Shown here piece by piece: positions 31,589-37,360 of a stretch of 37,360 nt of DNA. The DNA is taken from positions 1 through 37,360 of the IMG/VR virus record IMGVR_UViG_3300044492_000297. The stretch is one strand, 5' to 3'. Positions within the stretch are counted from its first letter, which is position 1. Every line of letters begins with the position of its first letter. This stretch comes from a virus. The position numbers and the translations under genes were made by a program. Under the pieces are notes generated by a model. The model was not told the DNA's origin. It did no database searches and saw only the letters and a list, made by a program, of their open reading frames with translations.

Positions 31589-32527
31589 TCAGAAGAATTT
31601 CCGGCGGGATGGGCGCCATCGATAGCTTTCTGGACGCCGGAAGCCTTCGCGCCAGCGTTCATGAATCTTGGCGCGGCCGCGTTCATAGCTCCAATTGAGC
31701 GCGGCGGGCTCTCTGATGAGCGCCGTTTCGCGTTCATACCAATCATCGACACATGCGATCGTCGCCACCTGTGCCGGCTCCGGAAACCCACTCATGTCGT
31801 TGTCATCGAGATTCCCGTTCCCAGCGCAAAACGGGCGCCCTGATTGCTGCCAACACTCCACATCTGTTAGGCGATATTGGGAGCGTTGATCTGATGGGCA
31901 TGGCAGAGGGATGAACGCCGGGGCCGCTCGCGGCGGACGCCTGGCCCGCCGCGGCCGCTTTCGCGCCGGTCGCAGCGATCGCGCCCGTCGCAGGGGTGGA
32001 GCGCTTGCGGGTGACAGACGGCGGAACGTCCCCCGCGAGATGGGTGGCACGCGTTCATCCCATTTCGGGGAGTCATATAGTGCGACTTCTGTGGGCTTTG
32101 GCGAATCGTAGCGGGCGATCGCGATCGGCCACAGCATCGCTGGCAGATCGGAGGGGTTCTGAAGTTCTCCATTCACATCAAGTGTCGCGACGATGGAGAC
32201 CAGTGATCCCGAAAATGGCGACCACAGAGAGGTTGACTCCGTCTGCAATCGCGCACGGCCAATGATGCGGTTCTGAGGCTGTAGGGTGAGCACCACTTCG
32301 ATTTCCATCCCCGACGATGGCGTCCAGGATTTCGTCGGATCGACAATCGCCACGAGTACAGGCTGAGCGCGATAGATAACGGCGCCGTAATGCCCCCCAC
32401 GGCCATCACATCCGGAACACCGCACCGCGGCCTTGCGACTGGTCTGTGCAATCGTACGCGCGGCTTCAAGGCCCGTCCCCTGACAGATCGGACACAGGAT
32501 TATTGGCCGCCCCGTGCGTGCGGTCAT
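31589..32527 (-). CDS. CxxCxGxG zinc-finger protein with low-complexity middle (composite ORF)
   Basis: The frame gives 312 residues. The start, MTARTGRPIILCPICQGTGLEAARTIAQTSRKAAVRCSGCDGRGG, carries two CxxCxGxG motifs (about 12-19 and 37-44), like the smaller zinc-finger protein at 31093. The middle, to about residue 170, reads as a beta-rich domain (MEIEVVLTLQPQNRIIGRARLQ). The stretch 165-220 becomes Arg/Pro-rich, while another frame there looks more natural. The end, with DDWYERETALIREPAALNWSYERG, again looks coded. Codon choice here is less GC-rich than neighbours. A frameshift, or two separate genes, is possible. Confidence 0.5.
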   Translation of the reverse strand: MTARTGRPIILCPICQGTGLEAARTIAQTSRKAAVRCSGCDGRGGHYGAVIYRAQPVLVAIVDPTKSWTPSSGMEIEVVLTLQPQNRIIGRARLQTESTSLWSPFSGSLVSIVATLDVNGELQNPSDLPAMLWPIAIARYDSPKPTEVALYDSPKWDERVPPISRGTFRRLSPASAPPLRRARSLRPARKRPRRARRPPRAAPAFIPLPCPSDQRSQYRLTDVECWQQSGRPFCAGNGNLDDNDMSGFPEPAQVATIACVDDWYERETALIREPAALNWSYERGRAKIHERWREGFRRPESYRWRPSRRKFF

Positions 32528-32534
32528 GCGGCCC

Positions 32535-32753
32535 TCACCGCGGCCGCCGTGGCAGGGCGCGGCGGACCGCGGACCGGACGAACTCCGCCACGGTCAGGCC
32601 GCGTTCACTGGCCGCGGCGATAATCCGATCGTGCTCGGTCGCGCCAAAATGCGCCGTGACCGGGCTCCGCGGCTCCGGCCCGCGCGGGCGGCCGCGCCTC
32701 GGCGACTCCGCGCCGAGCATCGTGAGCGAATGCCGATCGGGCCCGGAGCTCAT
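32535..32753 (-). CDS. RHH / MobC-like small DNA-binding protein
   Basis: A 72-residue basic protein from ATG 32753. After an Arg/Pro-rich N-terminus it shows RSPVTAHFGATEHDRIIAAASERGLTVAEFVRSAVRRAL, the strand-helix-helix pattern of RHH proteins as in small plasmid mobilisation (MobC) or antitoxin proteins. It might control late genes or bind packaging-related DNA. The start overlaps the ASCH-like stop in ATGA (32750-32753). Confidence 0.65.
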   Translation of the reverse strand: MSSGPDRHSLTMLGAESPRRGRPRGPEPRSPVTAHFGATEHDRIIAAASERGLTVAEFVRSAVRRALPRRPR

Positions 32754-33091
32754 ACGTACTCGAACTCGATGCGGCGCACCTGACTGTCCGGATGGCAGCC
32801 CTGATGCGTCCGGCAAAACATCGAGATGAATTTCTCCGGGTACAGTTCTGGAAACCCTTCCTTCTGGACCTCGCCCGGGTGGCGGACGCGCTTCAAGGGT
32901 TCTTCCCGCACGTCGAGCACGCGAAGTACGGCCAGCCTTCGGACGCGCTCGCCTTTCTTGAGGCCCTGGCCCTTCTCGATCGCCTGCAGGAGATCGCCGG
33001 GTCTGAGGAACGCCCAACCGAATCGGCGGGTGACGGTCTTGGTCCGCGCGAGGATCTGCGGCGTCGTGAGGGCGAAGGACATCTGTCTCAT
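32750..33091 (-). CDS. ASCH-domain-like protein
   Basis: The ATG at 33091 gives 113 residues. The pattern MSFALTTPQILARTKTVTRRFGWAFLRPGDLLQAIEKGQGLKKGE then RLAVLRVLDVREEPL and EVQKEGFPELYPEKFISMFCRTHQGC is typical of small ASCH-like proteins common in phages. The fold is a beta-barrel in the PUA-like superfamily that generally binds RNA. The role in phages is unknown, possibly interference with host RNA processes. It sits in an ATGA chain between two small genes. Confidence 0.8.
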   Translation of the reverse strand: MRQMSFALTTPQILARTKTVTRRFGWAFLRPGDLLQAIEKGQGLKKGERVRRLAVLRVLDVREEPLKRVRHPGEVQKEGFPELYPEKFISMFCRTHQGCHPDSQVRRIEFEYV

Positions 33092-33318
33092 CGTGTCTCG
33101 CCCCGCACGACCTTCAACGTTAGCCCGTCGCAAAGTACGATGATCTTGTTCTTGGGAAACACGCCGCTCAGGGCCGCTCTGATGGTGTCCATGTCCTCCG
33201 CCCTGGCATGTCCCGCGATCTCCGCGACCAGCACATCGCCCGGATGCAGATCGGCGCGCTGCACCGTCGTCAGGCCGGGCACCCCCGCAAGAATGCGTAT
33301 CGCGTCTCGACGGTTCAC
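33088..33318 (-). CDS. Small hypothetical protein
   Basis: A 76-residue protein (MNRRDAIRILAGVPGLTTVQRADLHPGDVLVAEIAG...). It has a beta strand pair (DVLVAEIAGHARAEDMDTIRAAL) and a second (IIVLCDGLTLKVV), like a small alpha/beta fold. No family is recognised. The start and stop overlap with the neighbours (ATGA 33315-33318 with the terminase, and 33088-33091 with the ASCH-like gene). Confidence 0.55.
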   Translation of the reverse strand: MNRRDAIRILAGVPGLTTVQRADLHPGDVLVAEIAGHARAEDMDTIRAALSGVFPKNKIIVLCDGLTLKVVRGETR

Positions 33319-35153
33319 GGTTTCCCCCCAAAGACGAACACCGAGTAGGTCGGGCCCGGGCCGGCGGCGAGCATCTTGATCCCCATGATCGAGGCCACCA
33401 CGCCATCGATCCGCTTGCCGGGCTTCTTCGGGCGCACCGGCCGAATCCGGCGCGCGTCATCGGTCTTCACGGCGACGTTCTCGATGTGGTGCCGGAGGAC
33501 GCGATGGCCGCCATGCGTCACCCGGCCCGCTTTGATGAGGGCTTCGAAGGCTTGCGACGGCTCGCTCAGATGCTGGTAGTTCTGGAGGACTTCGGCCACC
33601 TTCAAGCCGGCCCGATCGCGGAGTTGCGAGGCCAGATCGGTGGCGAAGGCGGGGTCGTATCCGAGCGTCGCTTGTTTGAGGAGTGGGAAGCGCGGGACGA
33701 TCCGCCGCGTAATGTCGTCGTAGATTCGCGAGTAGTCAATCACGCCGCCCTCGGTCGCGGTGACGAGCCCGTTCGCGGTCCACTGCGCGTACGGGACGCC
33801 ATCGAAGCGCTCATGCTCGACCATCGTGTCGCGCGGGATCCAGAAGAACGGGACGATCACGATCCGGTAGTTCAGGTTGACGGTGCGGATCGCCGGGACG
33901 GCCGGATCGACGGGCGCGTCGTCGGCGACCTCGACGGGAAGCGGCGTCTCCACGGGAAAACGAAAGATGACCGAGAGACAGGCCAGATCGTACTTCTGCG
34001 CGAGGTCGAGGCCCATCGCGACGGGCGCCTGGCGGAGGACCTCGTCGCTCGGGAGCGGCGCGCGGCACGCGTCCCACCAGTTCAGCGGAATCCAGGCGGT
34101 TGCCTGATTCGTCCAGTGATTGCAATGGAAGCGCAGGAAGTCGTTCCGCTTCCGCGGCTCGGCTTCCGCTTCGGCCGCCTCCGACGCGATCGCGCTCGCC
34201 TGGACCGTGATGCCATGCCCGGGATTGACGCGCGCCCACGTCTTCGGATCAGTCCACGGCTCGCCGTCGCGGATCTCGAAGATGACCGGGAGACAGGAGG
34301 GATCGGGCACGGTGCCCGACAGCACCTTCTTCGCGTACTCGTACTCCTCGTAGCAGATCGATTCATCATCGGTCCCGGCGTGCGTGACGAGAATCAGGAG
34401 CGGTTGCCGGCGCTTGACCATCGACTTCTTGATCGCTTCATACAAGTCGCGATTCGGCTGGCCGTGAAACTCGTCGAAGATGGCGCCGTGCGGGCGGAAG
34501 CCGTGCTTCGTGGTCGCGTCGGCCGACAGCACTTGATAGACGGAGCGCGTCGCGAACTGGAAGATCGAATCGCGCAGCACCTCGCACATCTCCGCCAGCT
34601 CGGGCGCGGCTTCGACCATCACCTTCGCGTTCGTATGGACGACGCGCGCCTGGCCTTTGTCGGTGGCCAGCGCGTAAATCTCAGCCGCCGGTTCGTGGTC
34701 GCAGAGCATCAGGTACAGGCCCGTCCCGCTCGCCCACGGACTCTTGCCCGCGCCCTTCGGGAGAAACGCGAAGATCTTGCGGAAGCGCCGGAAGTCGTCC
34801 GCGACGCGCTTCCAGCCGAAGATCGGCATCGTCAGCAGGAGCGATTGATACGGCAGGAGTTCGAACGGCCGCCCGGCGAACTCGCCGATGTGATGCGTGA
34901 GATAGGTCGGGAAGAACTCGCAGGCGCGTTCCGCTTCCGCCGTGTCGAAGTAATACCGGCCGTCGAGGCTTTCCCACCGGTGTCGCCGGGCCGAATAACT
35001 GGCCGTTATCTCGATGGTCACCCCTGGCCACCGCTCGCTCGGCGGCGGACCCTCGCCCCACCACCCGCGCGAGGCCGATCGCGGCCGCGGGCGCCGCTCA
35101 GGCCGGTTTGAGACGGGAGCTGCTAGGGCCAAAGAACCGATCCCTCTGCGCAT
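33315..35153 (-). CDS. terL: Terminase large subunit (Terminase_1/HK97 type)
   Basis: From ATG 35153 the product is 612 residues; a GTG at 35021 (569 residues) is an alternative with a shorter start. Walker A is LPKGAGKS (131-138), Walker B is GAIFDEFH (223-230), and the RNase H-like nuclease shows a first Asp in MGLDLAQKYDLACLSVIF (about 374-391). GYDPAFATDLASQLRDRAG follows, with a distal DGVVASIMGIKML. It powers DNA packaging and makes the cuts. TerS and TerL frames overlap by 56 bases if the ATG is used. Confidence 0.9.
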   Translation of the reverse strand: MRRGIGSLALAAPVSNRPERRPRPRSASRGWWGEGPPPSERWPGVTIEITASYSARRHRWESLDGRYYFDTAEAERACEFFPTYLTHHIGEFAGRPFELLPYQSLLLTMPIFGWKRVADDFRRFRKIFAFLPKGAGKSPWASGTGLYLMLCDHEPAAEIYALATDKGQARVVHTNAKVMVEAAPELAEMCEVLRDSIFQFATRSVYQVLSADATTKHGFRPHGAIFDEFHGQPNRDLYEAIKKSMVKRRQPLLILVTHAGTDDESICYEEYEYAKKVLSGTVPDPSCLPVIFEIRDGEPWTDPKTWARVNPGHGITVQASAIASEAAEAEAEPRKRNDFLRFHCNHWTNQATAWIPLNWWDACRAPLPSDEVLRQAPVAMGLDLAQKYDLACLSVIFRFPVETPLPVEVADDAPVDPAVPAIRTVNLNYRIVIVPFFWIPRDTMVEHERFDGVPYAQWTANGLVTATEGGVIDYSRIYDDITRRIVPRFPLLKQATLGYDPAFATDLASQLRDRAGLKVAEVLQNYQHLSEPSQAFEALIKAGRVTHGGHRVLRHHIENVAVKTDDARRIRPVRPKKPGKRIDGVVASIMGIKMLAAGPGPTYSVFVFGGKP

Positions 35154-35592
35154 CGGCCGCCTGCTTCTTCGGCAGGTGCACGCGCGATCGCGACGTGGGC
35201 GTGCATCCGAATTCCATCAGGAGTAAGCGGCATTGGGCTTGCGCCTTGTTCGAGATACTCAGGTATGGCGAAATCATCGGATACGGATTCCCCTTCGCGG
35301 TGATCAACAAGCCATACCGCCGGAGTTGCGTTTCGGCCTGCTTCCATCGCGCGAACGTGGCGCAATAGAGAATCAGCGCGTCGCCATCGGCTTCGCTCAG
35401 CAGGCCCAGCCGATGCAGCATCGGCGCGGTGCGCTCCCATTCGGCGCGCGCGTCCGGGTCGTCCGCGAGAATGGCCGGGACCGCGAGATCGATCTCGGTG
35501 CTCGGTTGCGGCTCGTCAGCCGGCAAGCGCCGTTGTCCGGGATTGCCGCGCGCAATCTTGAGCACGGTCGGTACCGGCTTGCGTCCTCGCAC
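35098..35592 (-). CDS. terS: P27-family small terminase subunit
   Basis: A 164-residue protein whose N-terminus MRGRKPVPTVLKIARGNPGQRRLPADEPQP is the diagnostic start of P27-type (Terminase_4) small subunits. It is followed by DDPDARAEWERTAPMLHRLGLLSEADGDALILYCATFARWKQAE, and the C-terminus (about 110-150) has SPYLSISNKAQAQCRLLLMEFG. It recognises the packaging site and loads the large subunit. The gene directly precedes TerL, overlapping its probable start. Confidence 0.9.
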   Translation of the reverse strand: MRGRKPVPTVLKIARGNPGQRRLPADEPQPSTEIDLAVPAILADDPDARAEWERTAPMLHRLGLLSEADGDALILYCATFARWKQAETQLRRYGLLITAKGNPYPMISPYLSISNKAQAQCRLLLMEFGCTPTSRSRVHLPKKQAADAQRDRFFGPSSSRLKPA

Positions 35593-35779
35593 CCTCTCCC
35601 CTACCTCCCGCGCGCCTCCGCCCCCGCGTGCCGGTCAGACCGGCGCCGCAGCCGCGCGGCACCCCGGCCGGACGGGGGCCCCACCCCCCCCGGCGCCAAT
35701 TTCGCAGCCGCGTGCGCGAGGGCGCCGCGCTCGTCGGGATCGTCGCCTCGCGCCCGCCGATCCCCCCCCCACCCCCGGC
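35593..35779. other. Non-coding region upstream of terS, with dyad and C-runs
   Basis: This 187-bp gap holds a near-perfect 15-bp dyad, GCCGGTC (35630-35636), A, GACCGGC (35638-35644). It also has C homopolymers of 8 (35684-35691) and 9 (35762-35770). The C-rich sequence is unlike normal genes and may contain errors. The dyad could be a TerS (packaging) site, an operator or a weak terminator. The plus strand here has no convincing gene. Confidence 0.4.
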
Positions 35780-36121
35780 TCAGCGCCCGCGGCTGCGGCC
35801 GATCGTCGCCGGCGGCGCGCTGACCCGCGGCCCACGTGGCGGCACGGGCCGCGATCGCGCGGCGTCAGGGGGGCCAGGCGCGGCGGCCGCCTTGGGCGCG
35901 CCGGGTGGGCGCGTCCAGCGCACGTCCGCCTTCAGCACCAGGGCCCGGGCGCCGGCGTGCAGGTCGCGCCCAGCCAGGCGCGTCCGTACGCGGGCCCAGA
36001 TCCGGTAGTGGTGCTCGGTCTCGCCGATGACGTCGACCACCTGGTACGCGGGCGCGCGCCCCTCGTCCTGGGCCACCCACGCGGGTCGCGGCGTCTCGAA
36101 GACGATCTCGCGCACGCCCAT
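35780..36121 (-). CDS. Hypothetical protein before terminase
   Basis: A 113-residue protein from ATG 36121. The first 70 residues (VREIVFETPRPAWVAQDEGRAPAYQVVDVIGETEHHYRIWARVRTRL...) are a beta-rich domain. The C-terminal 40 residues are Ala/Pro/Arg-rich and may be disordered or a read-through of GC-rich DNA. No family is recognised. It lies five bases after the lipoprotein's stop and before the terS upstream gap. Confidence 0.5.
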   Translation of the reverse strand: MGVREIVFETPRPAWVAQDEGRAPAYQVVDVIGETEHHYRIWARVRTRLAGRDLHAGARALVLKADVRWTRPPGAPKAAAAPGPPDAARSRPVPPRGPRVSAPPATIGRSRGR

Positions 36122-36126
36122 GCGCG

Positions 36127-36555
36127 TTACCGGCGCCAGGTGCCGCTCACCGCGATCGTGCGCAGGAGGAACTCATTCGACGTGTCCTCGCGGAAGAGCG
36201 TGCCGTTCGCCACGATCTGGGCGGACAGGAACGGATAGTCCGTGAGGAACGAATAGGCGATCGGCGTCGCTTCGAGCGAGAGGAAGAGCGTGTCGGCCGT
36301 CGTCGTGAAGGTGATGGAGTACGGCAGCGTCGTCACGACTTGGGTCAAGCCCTCGGACGGGCTACTGAACCGGACGCGCACCGACGTGGGATTGCCGACC
36401 ACGCGGAACTCGATCGTGCTCTTCACCACCGCCGGCGTCGTGCCCGTGGTGGTGGCTTGATTCGAGGGCTGGGTGGGGAGATTGACGATCGTGTCGCCGC
36501 AGGCGGCCAGTGTCAGGGCGAGCAGGGGAAGGAGGCCAGCGACCAGCGATCTCAT
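36127..36555 (-). CDS. Lipoprotein (probable MmpS-like/beta-sandwich), lysogenic conversion candidate
   Basis: A 142-residue protein. MRSLVAGLLPLLALTLAAC (1-19) is a type II signal peptide with lipobox LAAC and lipidated Cys19. Residues 25-45 are a Thr/Pro/Gln-rich linker. The rest, IEFRVVGNPTSVRVRFSSPSEGLTQVVTTLPYSITFTT, then TLFLSLEATPIAYSF and AQIVANGTLFRE, reads as a beta-sandwich with a resemblance to MmpS-like lipoproteins. Having its own apparent promoter (36615-36643), it may be a moron, such as a superinfection-exclusion or cell-surface protein. The function is inferred from type and position. Confidence 0.75.
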   Translation of the reverse strand: MRSLVAGLLPLLALTLAACGDTIVNLPTQPSNQATTTGTTPAVVKSTIEFRVVGNPTSVRVRFSSPSEGLTQVVTTLPYSITFTTTADTLFLSLEATPIAYSFLTDYPFLSAQIVANGTLFREDTSNEFLLRTIAVSGTWRR

Positions 36556-36614
36556 CGTTCCTGATCCCGTCTATCGAGCCGCCGGGCTCGATGGTGTGAA
36601 CAACCCTGGCGGCG

Positions 36615-36643
36615 ATTCTAACGATTTGTGAATCCGCGAACAA
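36615..36643 (-). promoter_or_regulatory. Possible sigma70-type promoter for the lipoprotein
   Basis: On the minus strand, TTGTTC (36643-36638) is followed by a 17-base spacer and TAGAAT (36620-36615), a 5/6 match to TATAAT, in an AT-richer pocket about 60 bases before the lipoprotein start. The -35 box is only a partial match (3/6). This supports independent expression, not proof. Confidence 0.45.
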
Positions 36644-36657
36644 GCCACCCGCGGGCG

Positions 36658-37038
36658 TTAACTCGGATCGATGCCGTCTGCCGCCGCCTCCGCCTCCCGG
36701 GCCGCCATGAACGCCTTGTTCGCGGCCAGGCCCAACCCCTGGGCGGCCCGGAGGCGCGGGGGCGCCGCGGGGCGGGCGGGCGCGGCCTGGCGCAGATCGC
36801 GCGCGGTGGCCTTGAGGACGGCGAGGGCGGCGGCCTCGGTCGAGAACGGCGGGACGCCACCGCGCAGATCCGTCTCCATCCGTTGCGAGAGGCGATCCGC
36901 GGCCCGCGTCCGGAGGCGGCGCCCGAGCGGCGAGAGATTGGAGACCGGCCCGCGCAAGAGCGCATCGGCCGCCTCGAAGTTGCTTATGTGCGCCGGCGTC
37001 CGTCGATCGATTCCCGTTGGCGTTTGCGGTTGTGGCAT
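36658..37038 (-). CDS. Hypothetical basic protein
   Basis: A 126-residue protein starting MPQPQTPTGIDRRTPAHISNFEAADALLRGPVSNLSPLG, with helices in the middle (RRLRTRAADRLSQRMETDL), then a helical Ala/Arg-rich region (EAAALAVLKATARDLRQAAPARP) and NKAFMAAREAEAAADG at the end. The C-terminal half is low in complexity. The start overlaps the HNH gene by 55 bases. No family is recognised. Confidence 0.5.
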   Translation of the reverse strand: MPQPQTPTGIDRRTPAHISNFEAADALLRGPVSNLSPLGRRLRTRAADRLSQRMETDLRGGVPPFSTEAAALAVLKATARDLRQAAPARPAAPPRLRAAQGLGLAANKAFMAAREAEAAADGIDPS

Positions 37039-37360
37039 CGGTGACAGAGCCCCTGGAGATTCGTCAGATCGAGACGCCGCGGATCGGCCGGACCCGTGAT
37101 CGGGACGATGTGATCGACGAGCTCGGCGGGCGTGTAGCGTCCACGCCGCGCGCACTCCGAATCGCCCGTCTCGGGCGCACTCGGATGCCGGCACCCGCAC
37201 AGCCCGGCGCGCGGGACGCGCAGGCGCCAGAGCTCCGTGAAGAAGAACTCGCGGAACCGGCGCCACGCGCGATCGTACCCGAGCTGATGGGCGTTCAGAC
37301 GCCGGCGCCCTGGCGCGGTGGATCCGTGCTCGGGACAGGGTTCATTGTTCGGACACCCGA
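36984..37360 (-). CDS. HNH endonuclease, 5'-truncated by window end
   Basis: Reading in from the window edge (first full codon at 37358) gives 124 residues ending with TAA at 36984-36986. Features are CPNNEPCPEHGS, then RAWRRFREFFFTELWRLRVPRAGLCGC, ECARRGRYTPAELVDHIVPITG (with catalytic DH) and LDLTNLQGLCHRCHNRK. This HNH pattern (DHI, NLQ, CxxCH-N) is typical of phage HNH proteins beside the terminase, where they can be needed for DNA packaging (HK97 gp74 type). The start lies outside the window. It overlaps the following gene by 55 bases. Confidence 0.85.
   Translation of the reverse strand, partial: GCPNNEPCPEHGSTAPGRRRLNAHQLGYDRAWRRFREFFFTELWRLRVPRAGLCGCRHPSAPETGDSECARRGRYTPAELVDHIVPITGPADPRRLDLTNLQGLCHRCHNRKRQRESIDGRRRT

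Noticed and set aside
33486-35111. 541-codon plus-strand frame opposite terL
   Set aside because: Shadow of a terminase with clear Walker motifs; no independent signal.

Overview
The window is a GC-rich contig carrying most of a temperate siphovirus (or the equivalent prophage); I see no recognisable host chromosomal gene. Supporting genes are an HK97-type head module (P27-family small terminase, large terminase, HK97 portal, a prohead protease fused to the major capsid protein), a siphovirus neck and tail module (connector, head closure, HK97-gp10-like, DUF3168-like, tube protein, frameshifted tail chaperone, TP901 tape measure, hub, collagen-like fibres), and an Arm-domain (DUF4102) tyrosine integrase with an AlpA-like regulator. 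That integrase/AlpA pairing and the lipobox protein suggest a high-GC diderm host, but the host cannot be named from the sequence.

Layout. Bases 1-108 are mostly poly-C, probably artefactual. Bases 129-6087 (+) are a tightly overlapped run of small early or accessory genes: a J-domain protein, a SAM methyltransferase, several zinc-ribbon-like proteins, a DUF3846-like protein and a duplicated pair of about 80-residue proteins. Bases 6084-6678 (-) are a three-gene mini-operon with a ribbon-helix-helix (RHH) protein. Bases 6679-7138 are non-coding and hold repeated (G)YAGGGA-type motifs. Bases 7139-9224 (+) carry the AlpA-like protein, the integrase and a ParD/ParE-like toxin-antitoxin pair enclosed by a 22-bp direct repeat. 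A perfect 13-bp hairpin at 9329-9361 separates this from the late block. From 37360 down to 9393 everything is on the minus strand, in transcription order: HNH nuclease (cut by the window end), a lipoprotein, TerS, TerL, small accessory genes (ASCH-like, RHH, CxxCxGxG zinc fingers), protease-capsid, portal, a collagen-like protein, connector, two sugar-related enzymes, neck proteins, tail tube, chaperones, tape measure, hub, fibres and a proline-rich terminal protein.

The late genes follow the classical order packaging, head, neck, tail, fibres, with start-stop overlaps that point to translational coupling. The features most worth a second look are: a -1 slippery heptamer fusing the two tail chaperone frames; a protease-capsid fusion with its own internal ribosome-binding site for free capsid protein; two carbohydrate-type enzymes inserted in the neck module next to a collagen-like structural gene; the repeat-bounded toxin-antitoxin cassette; and repeated candidate integrase or regulator sites upstream of the AlpA gene. 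I could not find lysis genes, a CI-type repressor or replication genes. With the HNH gene cut at the right edge and the poly-C at the left, this says the genome is incomplete here.
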